From positions 1 to 52,764 of the forward strand of contig JBNGIS010008574.1 in assembly GCA_049999725.1 (NCBI GenBank): DNA of 52,764 nt. Reading direction: 5' to 3'. The number at the start of each line of letters is the position of its first letter. The first letter of the stretch is position 1. This document shows positions 20,812-31,893 of this stretch, one piece after another. The notes beneath the pieces were generated by a model. The model was not told the origin of the DNA. It saw only the letters and a program-made list of their open reading frames with translations, and searched no databases. A program made the position numbers and the translations under genes. This stretch comes from Haplomitrium mnioides (Eukaryota > Marchantiophyta > Haplomitriopsida > Calobryales).

Positions 20812-23300
20812 AAAAATAAATTTTTTTCATGATCCACTCTATTCATACTATTATACCTTGTATATATATCTCTGAATTTTTTTCTTTCAAATTTTCCCCC
20901 TTGTCCAGATCTATAATCTGTATAAATTGAATAATTTATAATATAATAATATACTACGTTAATTTGAGTTGATTCAAATTGATCAGGAGAACAAGCCCAA
21001 ATATATTTTTCATAGTTTGCAACTTGAATCGATCAAATTGATTGAGAATCGAGGAAGAATTTTTCATATTTCAAACGACTGAAATCTTGAAGAAACTTAC
21101 AATCACAAAGCTCCTAGGTGGCAAAGCAATGACATATTGATGTTTCAGCATTGCTACATCTCAATTTGAAGGCTACATCATAGATGAAATAATGATTTAT
21201 CACCGTTTCAGATTTTATTGAAACTTGAAAGTTCGAAGCTGACTAAAGTTCAAAAGTTTTAAGAAGAAAAGTGCTTTGACAGTGAAACAGCAATACATCA
21301 CCATTTCAACACCGACTTATCAAAAGGTTTTTTCTTGAAGGAGTGCTTAAACATCGGCACATCGAAATTTCCGCAAAAGTTTGACTCAAGCTTTTTGGAT
21401 AAAACGTGAAAGTTCGAAAGGCTTTTCTCAATAATCATATTTGTGATTTATTGCCATTTCAGAAAGTTTATTATTAAATATTGAAGGTTTGAAGCTGAAT
21501 ATTGAGCGAAATTGAAAGTTTGAAATCATAAGTGGCTTATTTCTAGACAAAACTGCAATACATCTCTATTTCAACAAAAAATTCTTAAAATATTAAAAGT
21601 TTGAACTGGCCTTTCGGTGAATTCTGAAAGTTCAAAAACTCAAAAGAAGATGACACAACATCCCTAAATCATTGTTTCGATCATATAATAAAATTTAAAA
21701 AAATATAAAACTAATCTAAGCTCGAAGGGGGAATTGCCCTTATAGTTGAATCATAGCGTGCCAGGTGTCATATGCGGATTGGAGATGCCAGAGCCAAACC
21801 CCACCCCCAAATGCAAAGAGTGAGGGGGTCTCTATTGAGTACCCATTGGGGGGGTGAAGGAGTGTTGGAGTTATATACATCTAAGTGTTTTCGATAGTTC
21901 ACTTATGGGACTAAACGCAAGTCCCTTGTGAAGCAGCGGTTGCTGCGGTACCAAGCCACATCTACAAAGCACAAGATTTATTCTGAAGCCTATTAAATCC
22001 GTCAAAGGTACCAGATTACTACCGAGCCTTAACTAAGTCTTCGCCAAAGCACCAAATTTCTCCCGTGTCTGATTTGACTACCGAACCTAACAGTTCAAAG
22101 AGCATGAATGATCTGCTTGTGAAAATTGATATCTACATATCAAATCTATCATATTTTTTTATTTTGAAGCCACAGACTTGATTGCCAGCTCTGGGCAAAC
22201 ATTTTGAGCTATCAAATGAAATGTTTGGTGACAGATTGACTACAAACTAAGTGTTTACATTTATGATTCAAAGCAGCTGAACATACTAACATCTCTATTA
22301 TGTTTCTAACTACTTTAGAATCCAGATATAAGAAAACCTCAGATTTTTTGAAGTCTAACAAAGCCAAAAACTATATTATTGGATCTATAGCTGAACTACA
22401 AATAACTTGCAGCTACCATTCTGATTGATCAACCACATAGTTGAATCATATATTCAGATCAATACATTAAATCAAATATTTCTGAAACATTGAGAGCATT
22501 TGCCTCTACTATTTGAATTAGAATATAGCATCAAATCATTTATAACAAACCTATATTTTGGTAAAGCCACATAAAATTGTTCAATACTCTGTTTGTATAA
22601 AAACACAAAAACCTGATACTCAGATCAGAATACCAATGAGAATAAAATTTTTGAGATATAACAGATGGTCTGAAATTTTACAATAACCATATTTTATTCT
22701 CCATATATGAACAGAATTGAGAGTAACTATTTGTAAAATTCAGGATATAGAATCTAGAAAACTGATTCTATACATAGTATATAAGTTTAAACTAATTAGT
22801 TGGCTCATAGTTTTGAACAAATCAAAGTAGGCTAATTGCCACAACTAATCCACAGGGTTTATGGCTATATATTAGACTATCTCAGCTATTAAACTCACTG
22901 TTTTTTTTCAGAGCTACAACTTCATATATTCTGATCAAATCAATATGGGTTATTTTTACATATTGTGGAAATCTGATTTAATTTCATTAGCCTACAGCTG
23001 CAAGAAGAACAAAGTTTTTATTGTAAGATTCTGTTGGTGATATCAGAACAACTCCAAGTACCTACACCAACATAAATTTTCAAATATACAGAGCTAACCC
23101 CTTGCCTATAGCAAGAAGAAGAGGGAAACAGATTCTATAACAACTCTATTATATATTTCTTCTACAGATCTACAAAAATTCAAATAATAGAAAGAGATAA
23201 AAGGATTCTTTCATTTATAAATCAATACTCTTTTAGTTAGTGATCTCTAAGAAATCTGTTTTCTACTTCTTAAACTTTGTTCATATCAACATTCTACGAA
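20812..23300 (+). other. Untranslated leader of copia 2
   Basis: About 2.5 kb, AT-rich, without a supported gene. The portion 21715-22060 is conserved with the copia 1 leader (5490-5830), including GATTGGAGATGCCAGAGCCA and GAGTGAGGGGGTCTCTATTG. The part around 21060-21700 contains loosely repeated phrases of the type 'GAAAGTTTGAA' and 'CATCACCATTTCA'. No primer site was recognised; the proximal leader may have been lost with the 5' LTR. Confidence 0.65.
21933..21946 (+). promoter_or_regulatory. Leader hairpin candidate of copia 2
   Basis: GCAGC-GGTT-GCTGC, the counterpart of 5715-5728. The stem is retained by a compensatory change. Confidence 0.45.
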
Positions 23301-24800
23301 ATGGAAAAACTAAGTTTTAAAGCTTGACCATAGAAGGAGAAAATTATCTCTCCTGGTCACTTGATACTGCTGCTCACCTTGTTTCCAAAGGATTGGGAAC
23401 AACTATCCTAACTGATGAGGATATCAATGCTTAATAGAAAGCACAAGCATTGGTGTTTTTTAGACACCACCTATCTGATCCTCTTAAACTGCAATATTTA
23501 AATAAGAGTAGCCCCAAATTGTTGTGGGATAGCTTTAAAGAGTGTTTTGACCACACAAAGACAATCCATTTGCCAAAATCAAGGCATGATTGGGTAAATC
23601 TGAGAGTTCAAGACTTTACAACAATATCCAAGTATAACAGTGAACTATTCATAATCATAAGTCAATTAAATCTATGTGGACCCCCTATTTTTGAAGAGGA
23701 ACAAATAGAGAAAACATTATCAACTTTCCATCCTACAAATATGATCATGTCTGCACAAATTGCATATTTACTGTTAGCAGAGAAACATCAAGACTTACTC
23801 ATGAAAAACTCTAAAACCAGACCTCTTGCAACTCTACCATTATCTCAACCACCTGAAGTTTATTACAATAAACTAGTAAACAATAGAGGACATCCACGAC
23901 AAAGAACGAGATATAGTTCCAACAGGCAAGCCTCACATAGGGGAAAAGCCCCAATGACTAGAATGTATAATAACCAATTCAGGGAGAGAGGTAGAGGAAG
24001 GAGCTCTATAGGAAAAATATTTTCCAAGAGGACAAAGAGATGGCAAATCTCAAAATAGAAGCAGAAATATGCCATGCTCAGGTACTACAAGAGTCTCAAC
24101 TATATGTACCAGATGTGGTACCATGGGCCATACTCAGAAAATGTGCAGAATCCCTACACATCTGGTTGTAATGTATGCAAAAGACAAGAGTAAACAATCT
24201 ATTATAGAAAATCATGGAGTGTTCTTGGAACAAACAGATACACTCAATGATTATATTGATAATGAAGATGACTTGGCTACTCCAAAAAATCATATGTTAC
24301 AGTATATATCTTCAGTTCCTAAATTGGATGACATCAATACATTCATAATCGATAGTGGCAGCACTCACACTATATTGAAGTGCAGATCCTTCTTCACAAA
24401 CATAATGCCCTCAAGTCAAAATGTGACAACAATTATAGGTAGTAACCAGATAGAAGAAGGACATAGACCAGCCATAATCACAATGCCACGAGGAACTATA
24501 TTACATATCAGATCTGCTATATATGCACCAAGTGCTACTAGGAATCTCATTAGCTTTAAAGATATAAGAGATAATGGATTCCATATACACACAAGCATGT
24601 GTAAAGATCAAGAGGTGTTACATATTTTACAAAGCACTCCTGAAGGATCTGAAATAAAAGAAACACTTTTTGCATATCCTCTTAGGTGCAAATTCAAAGT
24701 TTCTTGCTTGATGCAAAGCAAATTGATCACAACATATTATGGCATAAATGCTTAGAACATTCTAGCACGATGATGTTTCAGAATATTCTCAAAGTGTTTA
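23301..24800 (+). pseudogene. Gag-protease part of copia 2, frameshifted
   Basis: The Gag Met is at 23301 (MEKLSFK...); a one-base change soon gives a TGA. The main Gag frame is 23450-24058, with 'TIHLPKSRHDWVNLRVQDF'. The next frame (24069-24755) carries an intact CCHC knuckle 'CTRCGTMGHTQKMC' and a canonical protease site 'FIIDSGSTHTILKC' with the catalytic Asp at 24351-24353. The product would be copia capsid/nucleocapsid plus the polyprotein-cleaving protease. The two frames are separated by a stop and shift near 24058. The zinc knuckle and protease residues that copia 1 lost are all retained here. Confidence 0.9.
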
Positions 24801-26240
24801 GATCCATTTCCATTAGCGTTAAACCAAACATGATCAATAAACAATGTATTGAATGTTCTCAAGGTAAGCTAGTCCTAGGACCAGCAATATCCAAGACTGT
24901 GATGGATATATCGAGATTCCTTGAGAGAATACACGCAAATGTTTGTGGTCCTATAGACCCACCAAGTGGACCTTTTCAGTACTTTTTGGTTATTATCTGC
25001 ACATCATCAAAATGGTCACAAGTCTACTCTCTACCCGAAATTTAGTCTTTCCCAGGATTTTGGCACATATTCTGAAACTGAAAGCTCAATTTCCAAAAAG
25101 TCCAATCAGAGTCCTACGAGTTGACAATGGAAGAGAGTTTACATCAAAGAATTTTGATGATTTTTGCATGACCATGGGTATAAATACCCAATACTCTGTG
25201 GCTCACGTCTATTTTCAAAATGGCATAGCTGAAAGAGTTATTCGCAGCATACAGATGATGGCTAGACCCATGCTCATAAAGACCAAATTACCAGTTTCTG
25301 CATGGGGCCACGCTATATTACATGTTGTATCATTATTAAATATCATACCATCAACATTCAGTACCTTGACACCTCACCAACTTGCCTATAGGACTATTCT
25401 TGATCTATCTCATCTACGCATTTTGGATTGTCAAGTCCTTGTTCCGATTATAGGATTGAAAGGGACTAAAATGGGTCCTCAAAAACAGAAGAGGATCTAT
25501 GTGGGCTATGAATCCCCATCAATCATACGCTATCTGGAACCATCCACAACGGATGTATTTCAAGCCAAATTAGCATATTTCCACTTCTACAAGGATATAT
25601 TCCCATCATTATTTAAAGATAAAAATTCTTCATTACCAAAAAAGTTAGAATGGGAGAAAATATTCACTTTATGGATATATCAAAGAACAAGGCAATGTGA
25701 GGATGAAGTTAAGAGACTTCTTCACTTGACTAAAACTGTCAAGCAATTGCTTGACAAAAGATTGCAAAAGTAATACGATCACATATTTCTACTGTAAATG
25801 TACTTACAAGAATTTAGGACACTAATATAATAGCAAGTGATCAATTACCAATGCAAAGGAGAGGACATCCTATAGGCTCAAAAGACTCTCAACCAAGGCA
25901 AAGAATTTCAACAAAGAGGACTACATTCTCAGTTGATGGGCCTATACCACCATCATCATCTATTACACTACCATCTCAGCCTACTATCTCCCTTTTAGAG
26001 ATCTCAGATAATAAAGAAATTTCAATCCACTATATGGACATAGGGATATTATGGCAAGGAGAAAGTGTTAATATGGATGATAATTTTGCATTCATGATTT
26101 CACAGACTATATCCGATGCACCCCCTGATCCAAGGTCTATCAAAGAAGCCATGGACAGCCCCAATTGGATTGAATGGGAAAAGGCAATGAATTCCGAATT
26201 AGATTCTATGATAAAGAGGAAGTATTTGGACCTTTAGTGC
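24686..26240 (+). pseudogene. Integrase part of copia 2, frameshifted
   Basis: The pre-integrase zinc motif is visible as 'ILWHKCLEHSSTMMF' and 'KQCIECSQGKL' (24686-25045). The first catalytic position reads 'HANVCGPI', with Asn where copia integrases have Asp. The next frame (24943-25773) has 'LRVDNGREFTSKNFDDFC' (second Asp) and 'NGIAERVIRSIQMMARPM' (Glu). The C-terminal 'RYLEPSTTDVFQAKL' box follows. A further shift leads into 25851-26237 and the RT linker. It is frame-broken, and the first catalytic residue is also altered. Confidence 0.9.
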
Positions 26241-27890
26241 CCATACCTTATGATGCTCACTTAATCGGATATAGGTGGATTTTCGTGAAAAAGCAAAATG
26301 AAAAAGGCAATATTGTCAAATATAAGGCACGCTTTGTAGCCAAGGGCTATACAAAGATACCTAGGAGAGAATATGATCTCACATATGCCCCAATTATGGA
26401 TGCTATCACATACTGGTTCCTAGTGGGTTTTTCCCTAGGATATGAGCTCATAATACATCAGTTAGATGTTGTGAAAACATACTTATATGGGCTATTAGAT
26501 ACCCAGATCTATATGAAAGCTCCTCCAGAGCTTATAGCTAGGAATATCTATCATATTCAGAGGGAGAATGTCTCTAAGAGAAAACCGTTTAGCGACCCAT
26601 CTACCTCATTACCAACGACCAATATAAAGCCCAAGAGAGGGAATACTGGACTTGGACCTTTAGTCCATGAGATGTAGTTTAGGAAGAGTGGACCTATAGT
26701 CCCCCCTATGTATCAATCCATGCCTCTCGCCAAGGATGGATATGTTGTCTAGATCATGAGATCTATTTATAGACTTAAGCAAAATGGTCATATATAGTAT
26801 CACAGATTTAAAGAGGAGGTGATAGCCATAGGTTTTCACTATGATGACATTGCACCAAGTTTATTCATCAAACATGATGATAAACAATTTATTATTGTCG
26901 CAATTTATATTGATGATATAAACTTATTTGGTCACCAATCTCTACTTGAGCAGACTATATCTATGCTTAAGAAAAATTTTGATATGAGGGATATTGGTAA
27001 CACCACTTATTGTTTAAGACTACAATTTGAGTACCTTGACAATGGCATACTAGTCCATCAAATTACTTATACTAAGAAAGTCCTAAAACAATTTAATATA
27101 GATAAATCTCATCCAGTAACATCACCCATAGAGGTTAGAACACTGGAAAGAGACAAAGATTTATTCTGTGAAAGAAAAGACATACAGCCTATCTTAGGAT
27201 TTGAGATACCATATCTCTCTGCTATAGGAGATCTTATGTTCTTGGCAAATCAAACTCGACCAGATATTTCCTTCGTCCTGAACCTACTAGCCAAGCATAG
27301 TTCATAACCTACTATGAGCCACTGGAATGGTATCAAGCGAATATTCAGATATTTGCAAGGAACCAGTGACACAGGGCTTTATTTCCCAAAAAACAATGAT
27401 CAAATCCTAACCAGTTATGCGGATGCAGGATACCTATTGGATCTTGATGATGCTAAATCCCAAACTGGATATGTATTCCTATATGGCTCTACAATTATAT
27501 CATGGAAGAGTACTAAGCAAACTCTGACTTGCACATCTTCCAACCATGGAGAGATAATAGCTATGTATGAAGCCAGTAGGGAATGCATATATTTATGTAG
27601 GATGCTTGATCATGTTTGTATTTCTTGATGTTTACCTTGTCTATCTAACCTTACTATTATCTATGAGGATGATTTGGCATGTGTGCAGCAGATCTTACAA
27701 TGATTTATTAAAGGAGCTCGCATTAAGCATATTGCGCCAAAACTCTTTTTTACACATGAGCAACAAGATGATACTATTTCAGTGCAGATGATCACCGATA
27801 AAGATAATATGGCAGATCTATTTTACAAAGGCTTTACCTCCTCCACTGCATCAATGATATTGTGATCTTGTTGGGCTACACCGACTATCC
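26174..27890 (+). pseudogene. Reverse transcriptase-RNase H part of copia 2, broken
   Basis: The frame 26174-26677 starts RT with 'GYRWIFVKKQNEKGNIVKYK' and includes 'HQLDVVKTYLYGLLDTQIYM' (catalytic Asp). After two or three stops (26675-26800) the frame 26819-27307 has the YIDD box in 'VAIYIDDINLFG' and 'DKSHPVTSPIEVRTLERD'. A TAA at 27305 precedes RNase H (27314-27628): 'HWNGIKRIFRYLQGTSDTG' and 'DDAKSQTGYVFLYGSTIIS', with 'SSNHGEIIAMYEASREC'. The tail to about 27890 is frame-shifted. The catalytic boxes are intact but the frame is not. Confidence 0.9.
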
Positions 27891-28379
27891 AGACTATTAT
27901 AATCTTCATCGACATCTTTGATATTTTCTATTTTTTCATATTAATTTATCGACGATCATATTTTATATTCTGGCGGCATATTGTTTTTTCATGGATCTAT
28001 ATATCTTTTGATCATGTCACTCATTATCATATTTATTTATATTTTTATGACCTATAGCCATATGATTAATCATTTTATATTATGACTTTTTCTTTTTCAT
28101 GTTACAAAATCCATTATATAGAATTGATGTATAGATAAAGCCAAGGAGGAGTGTTATAGAACATAGTGATACTCCTATATATAGAATTGATGTATATGAT
28201 GATGGTTGTACTCTTTCCCTAGAAGGAGTATGAGAGGGTTTTAATAAGGCAACATCATCATTTCTTTATATGGATTATATTATTTGAGTTAGAGTTATTT
28301 TTTTATGTTTATCTCTGACTTTATGTTATGATTTTTTATAGCATTCCCCATGTTATAACCAAGAGAGAGTGTTATGATA
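27891..28379 (+). other. 3' untranslated region and polypurine tract of copia 2
   Basis: Carries the copia 3' box at 28206-28253 (GTTGTACTCTTTCCCTAG, then GGAGTATGAGAGGGTTTTAA) and ends in AACCAAGAGAGAG, the polypurine tract before the LTR. It also contains a second tract-plus-LTR-start look-alike at 28141-28166 and a 19-bp direct repeat (28115-28133 and 28178-28196). No gene. Confidence 0.75.
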
Positions 28380-28622
28380 TATAGAGTAACATAAAACTAC
28401 GATTAGAAGATACTTTACCTAATCTATAGTTAGGTTACTAATCTACCATTAGTGAGTAGATTAAGTTAATACTATTCCTAAATACAAACATTATCATATA
28501 TGATTATTATTTAGATTATTATTGATATATGAGATGAGAGATGAGAGGAGAAGTATTGCACACCACATCTTGAGCTATTGATCCATACATGTTGCATTGT
28601 CTATTACAACAAAAATTCAACA
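28380..28622 (+). repeat. 3' LTR of copia 2
   Basis: 243 bp, starting TGTTATGATATATAGAG and ending AAAAATTCAACA, followed by ATAAC. The first 44 bases match 19854-19897. Confidence 0.9.
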
Positions 28623-28627
28623 ATAAC
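28623..28627. other. Target-site duplication of nested copia 2, right
   Basis: ATAAC, identical to 19849-19853. Confidence 0.9.
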
Positions 28628-29610
28628 AAACTTATCTAAGTAAGATTAAAAAAATTCATTCATAAGATCCATAAAGGTTGCAAGAGCGTTTGTTAATCCA
28701 AATGGCATAACAAGATATTCAAAATGCCCATATCAACTTAGAAATGTTGTTTTCTGCACATCACCCTCTGCAATTTGGATTTGGTTATAGCCAACTTTGT
28801 AAAATAGTTTGCTCCGTAAAGTTGATTAAATAAGTCGTCCATTCTTGGTAATGGATATTTATTTTTCACTGTTTGTTGATTGAGTGCTCGGTAGTCAATA
28901 CACATCCTTATACTCCCATCTTTCTTTTTCAGAAATAAAATTGGTGCACCATAAGGAGAGATGCTTGGCTGAATGAATCCCTTCTCCAATAATTCATTGA
29001 TTTGAGATTTGCATTCTTCCAATTCATGAGGAGGTAAACAATATGGTGCTTTGCATGGTGAAGTACTTCTTGGAACAACCTCAATCTTGTGATCAATGGA
29101 TGGTTTGGGTGGCAACCCATGAGGTAAATCATTGGGAAAAACATCTTGGAACTCTTTCAACCCTTGGAGCTCATATGGAGCTTTATGTTTAGAGTCTTCC
29201 TTAATAGTTTCGATCTCGTGTATGAGTCCCAAAAATACCACATCTTGTTACTTTATTGACTTTTCTCCAATCAAATACAAAGGTAGTTGCCTTGAAGGAG
29301 GTCATACTCGATCTCCCCAAATCTTCCATTGAGGTGTTATAAGTGTTTTCTTTCGCCAACCCACTTATGGGTTATGTCTTCTCAACCACTTCATTCATAG
29401 AATCACATCGTATCTTACTAAGGTTGTGATCTTCTATTCTAGCTTTTCTTAATAATTGCCTATATGTAAAGCTATACTTTGAGACAACCTTTCAATTGGC
29501 TCACTTTGGCCATTTTTCATTTCAACTACTTCGTGCTCTTCTTCCTCACTTCAGCTTTAATGCTATTGCTTGTGATAAATAATTTTCTTTTGCTTCAGAA
29601 TCCACCAAAG
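28628..29610 (-). pseudogene. Protease and RT, 5' half of the split chromovirus B gene
   Basis: The frame 28738-29241 holds the RT start: '[20 protein letters not shown]', '[20 protein letters not shown]', '[19 protein letters not shown]'. The region 28628-28737 continues RT in broken frames up to 'YLDKFVI', which joins the FLDD part at 19848. Upstream near 29590-29610 the protease active site reads 'LVDSEAKENYLSQ', with Glu in place of the Gly of Asp-Ser-Gly. Decayed sequence with stops at 29242-29530 corresponds to the protease tail. The plus-strand frames here are shadows. Confidence 0.85.
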
Positions 29611-29655
29611 CCCTTATTGGAGATTCTTCCATCCACCCATCAGCCACAATCAGTC

Positions 29656-29682
29656 CTTTATTTATTTATTTATTTATTTATA
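29656..29682 (+). repeat. (TTTA)n microsatellite
   Basis: About six TTTA units in chromovirus B between gag and protease; absent at the matching place in element A. Confidence 0.9.
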
Positions 29683-29843
29683 TGATATATTCAATTTTGT
29701 CAACATCTTTCCTCGCCTTTCTTCTTCATCCCAGTAAAATCACGAGGGTTTTTTTATTGGCACCCATTGTTTCTCTGACATTCTTGGTCCTCTTCATCGT
29801 TGATATCATGAAGCGGTCGTCAAAACACTCGCCTTTGATTACA

Positions 29844-30720
29844 TCATAGTGCTCTGCAATTGGGTTCAATATGTTCTATTTGACAACAATTGTAGCATGT
29901 TCTAGTTTCTTGCCAATCTTCTATCATCCTATCTGTAGCATTTTGCGATCCTCCTTGTTGGTGGTTTGGGCGATTGAAATCCCTCCTTCTCATATTTCCC
30001 AACTCCATAGGTGTGGAGCCACAATTCCCTCCTATTTGCACAATGCCTAGTGTTCTTTCAATTCTCTGAGAAAATGAGATGGCTTTGTTAACATCCTCTG
30101 GGTTGCACAAAGTGACTTCTCCTTGAATATTTTGTTTTAACCTTTGCCAAAAATTTTCAAAGGTCTCGGTTGAACTCATATCTTCAATTTGGACTTGCAG
30201 GCTTCGAAGGTTCTCAATGTAATTTGCAACGGTCCTTTGTTGTTGTATCTCCCAAAGCTTAGTTCTTGCAGTCAATATAGAGTCTACCGCCTTGAAATTT
30301 TGTAGTAACTTTCTTTTAGAGTGCTCCAAAAAAGTTGTTCTCCTCGTGATTCTTTTGACGCTCCCATCCTTGTAGCCAAATAGATGCATGCTCCGTTAAA
30401 AACGACTGTGCAAATAGCCGTTTCTCCAGATTAGAAGCATGCGGATAATAAGACATATGAACCTTCATTCGATAAATCCGCCCTTCTACAATACCTACTA
30501 TATGACTTCCTCTATAATGCTCTACTTTACATGACTTGCTCATCTTTTGCAGTAATGTTTCACGACTTCCTTCTCCATTCTCTTGTTGTAATTGCATTTT
30601 TACCATCTCCACTATTAGCATATTTGTTTGTTGTTGGCTTGCTATAAAAGTTGCTTGAAGCTCTTCCAATTTTGCCATCACTTAAGCTCATTCTTCAAGA
30701 TTGCTAGAGTTTGCCTTCAT
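29844..30720 (-). pseudogene. Gag of chromovirus B, broken
   Basis: Two overlapping frames cover Gag. The first (30316-30681) has 'MMAKLEELQATFIASQQQTN' and 'AQSFLTEHASIWLQGWERQ', the capsid-like part. The second (29844-30389) has 'ILTARTKLWEIQQQRTVANY' and 'MSSTETFENFWQRLKQNIQG'; it ends with a CCHC knuckle 'CYNCCQIEHIEPNC'. The likely original start is the Met at 30718-30720; two stops follow it before the first long frame. A single frame change around 30316-30389 separates the halves. It is the best preserved Gag of this family in the window. Confidence 0.87.
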
Positions 30721-31358
30721 GGTTTTCTGTCACAACTAAACAACATGTAACTTATATGAAAAGAAATACATACACATTCCAACTATGTAAAATAGGTAAA
30801 ATAAAAGGCTTAGTTAATGCTAGCACTTAATCACAAAACCTCTCTCCAAACTTACAAACAAGAAAATCTTGCTTATGCATTACTCTCATTGAAATATAGC
30901 ACTTGGAGTTGAACTCTTCTAGAGGAGTTTGGTTCAAATCCATTTTCTATCTACCACAAAACATAAATTAAACACTCCCATATAACACCATAATTTACTA
31001 CGGGAAAGATAACAGGCTCTCTTGATTCCATCACAAAAACCATAAAATCATTGCCAAAATTATACACTAAAAACTGACCAAAAAAATGCTTATCAATGTT
31101 AAATACATGAATATTAAAAGGATTTAAGAGAGGGAGTCTAGGAGGTGCAAATGCTCCTATATCCATTGGCTACCATAGTATCAAGTCAAAACTTCTTGTC
31201 TTCATTTATAAATAATGGGATATCCGCTATCCTTTACTCATGAAAATTGAGAGTTTTTAACTCTTTTGGAGTTAATGCAGAGTGGAGATTCCACTACTCC
31301 AAAAGGTCTTTAGTACTTCTCCAAAGATATGTAATCCACACTCTTTAGAGAAGACCAA
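30721..31358 (-). other. Untranslated leader of chromovirus B
   Basis: Collinear with 2921-3551 of element A. It includes a 71-residue frame (30951-31166) that parallels 3125-3358 of A. No other gene is seen. Confidence 0.6.
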
Positions 31359-31370
31359 GCTCTGATACCA
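31359..31370 (-). promoter_or_regulatory. Primer binding site of chromovirus B
   Basis: The minus strand reads TGGTATCAGAGC, the exact plant initiator-Met tRNA primer site, two bases from the LTR. Confidence 0.93.
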
Positions 31371-31372
31371 TT

Positions 31373-31893
31373 TGTAGCACTACACAAATACATTACACAA
31401 ACAAGTTAGCACAAGTATAACATACAAAAGTAGCGTACAAGAAACTTAAACAAACCCCACAAGGTGAGAGATGCCCAACAAGGCACTCTCCCTTCTTTAT
31501 ATTCTAAGTGGAAAGCACTTTGCTTACATAACTGGTGGAACCCCGTTGGTTCCTTTTCTGTCCTCCTCTAATTAGACCACCTTTTTTCCTCTCTCATTGA
31601 TTGGACCACCCTTTACTTTTATTCTTCTTTTGCTACGTGCTCTTATCTTAGAATCTTCTATTTGCTTGAATCCTCCACTTGCTACCTATTCTTATCCTTT
31701 TCTAAACTAGTCTTTCTAGACTTTCTCTTGCACTTTAATTCCTTGACTTTCTCTCCTCTTGCTATGTGTTACTCTCTTTATAATGGCACTCATTTTTTAA
31801 TCCTCCAACTTAGTAATAGCTTCCTAGATATAGTTGACTCTACATCACACTTCGATTTTTAATTGTTGCCTACTAAAGTTAGTGACCGTTAGA
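31373..31893 (-). repeat. 5' LTR of chromovirus B
   Basis: 521 bp, starting TGTAGCACTACACAAATAC on the plus strand and ending at a decayed AGA (normally ACA). It aligns with 17024-17543. The plus frame 31662-31862 is not a gene. Confidence 0.92.

Larger units (their letters stand above)
19854..28622 (+). mobile_element. Ty1/copia retrotransposon copia 2, nested in chromovirus B RT
   Basis: Plus-strand insertion flanked by ATAAC on both sides. The right end is a normal 3' LTR (28380-28622). The left end keeps only 44 bp of the matching 5' LTR (19854-19897). It then switches to a 3' fragment of a different copia family (19898-20811) that includes a 100-N gap, before a leader and Gag-Pol region related to copia 1. 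The left part is therefore rearranged, nested again, or mis-scaffolded. The Gag-Pol region is better preserved than in copia 1. Confidence 0.85.
17024..31893 (-). mobile_element. Ty3/gypsy chromovirus B, complete, split by a nested copia element
   Basis: A minus-strand element bounded by a 3' LTR (17024-17543) and a 5' LTR (31373-31893). Removing the nested insertion and one copy of its target duplication leaves about 6.1 kb. Order on the minus strand: primer site, gag, protease, RT, RNase H, integrase, chromodomain, polypurine tract. RT sequence runs off at 28628 and resumes at 19853, with ATAAC on both sides. The chromodomain-like C-terminus places it among chromoviruses. Initiator-Met primer use and LTRs near 520 bp fit this group; the clade was not assigned. 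Confidence 0.93.

Noticed and set aside
20495-20832. Frames running through the (AT)n and N gap
   Set aside because: Ile-Tyr repeats from a microsatellite joined by unknown bases; not genes.
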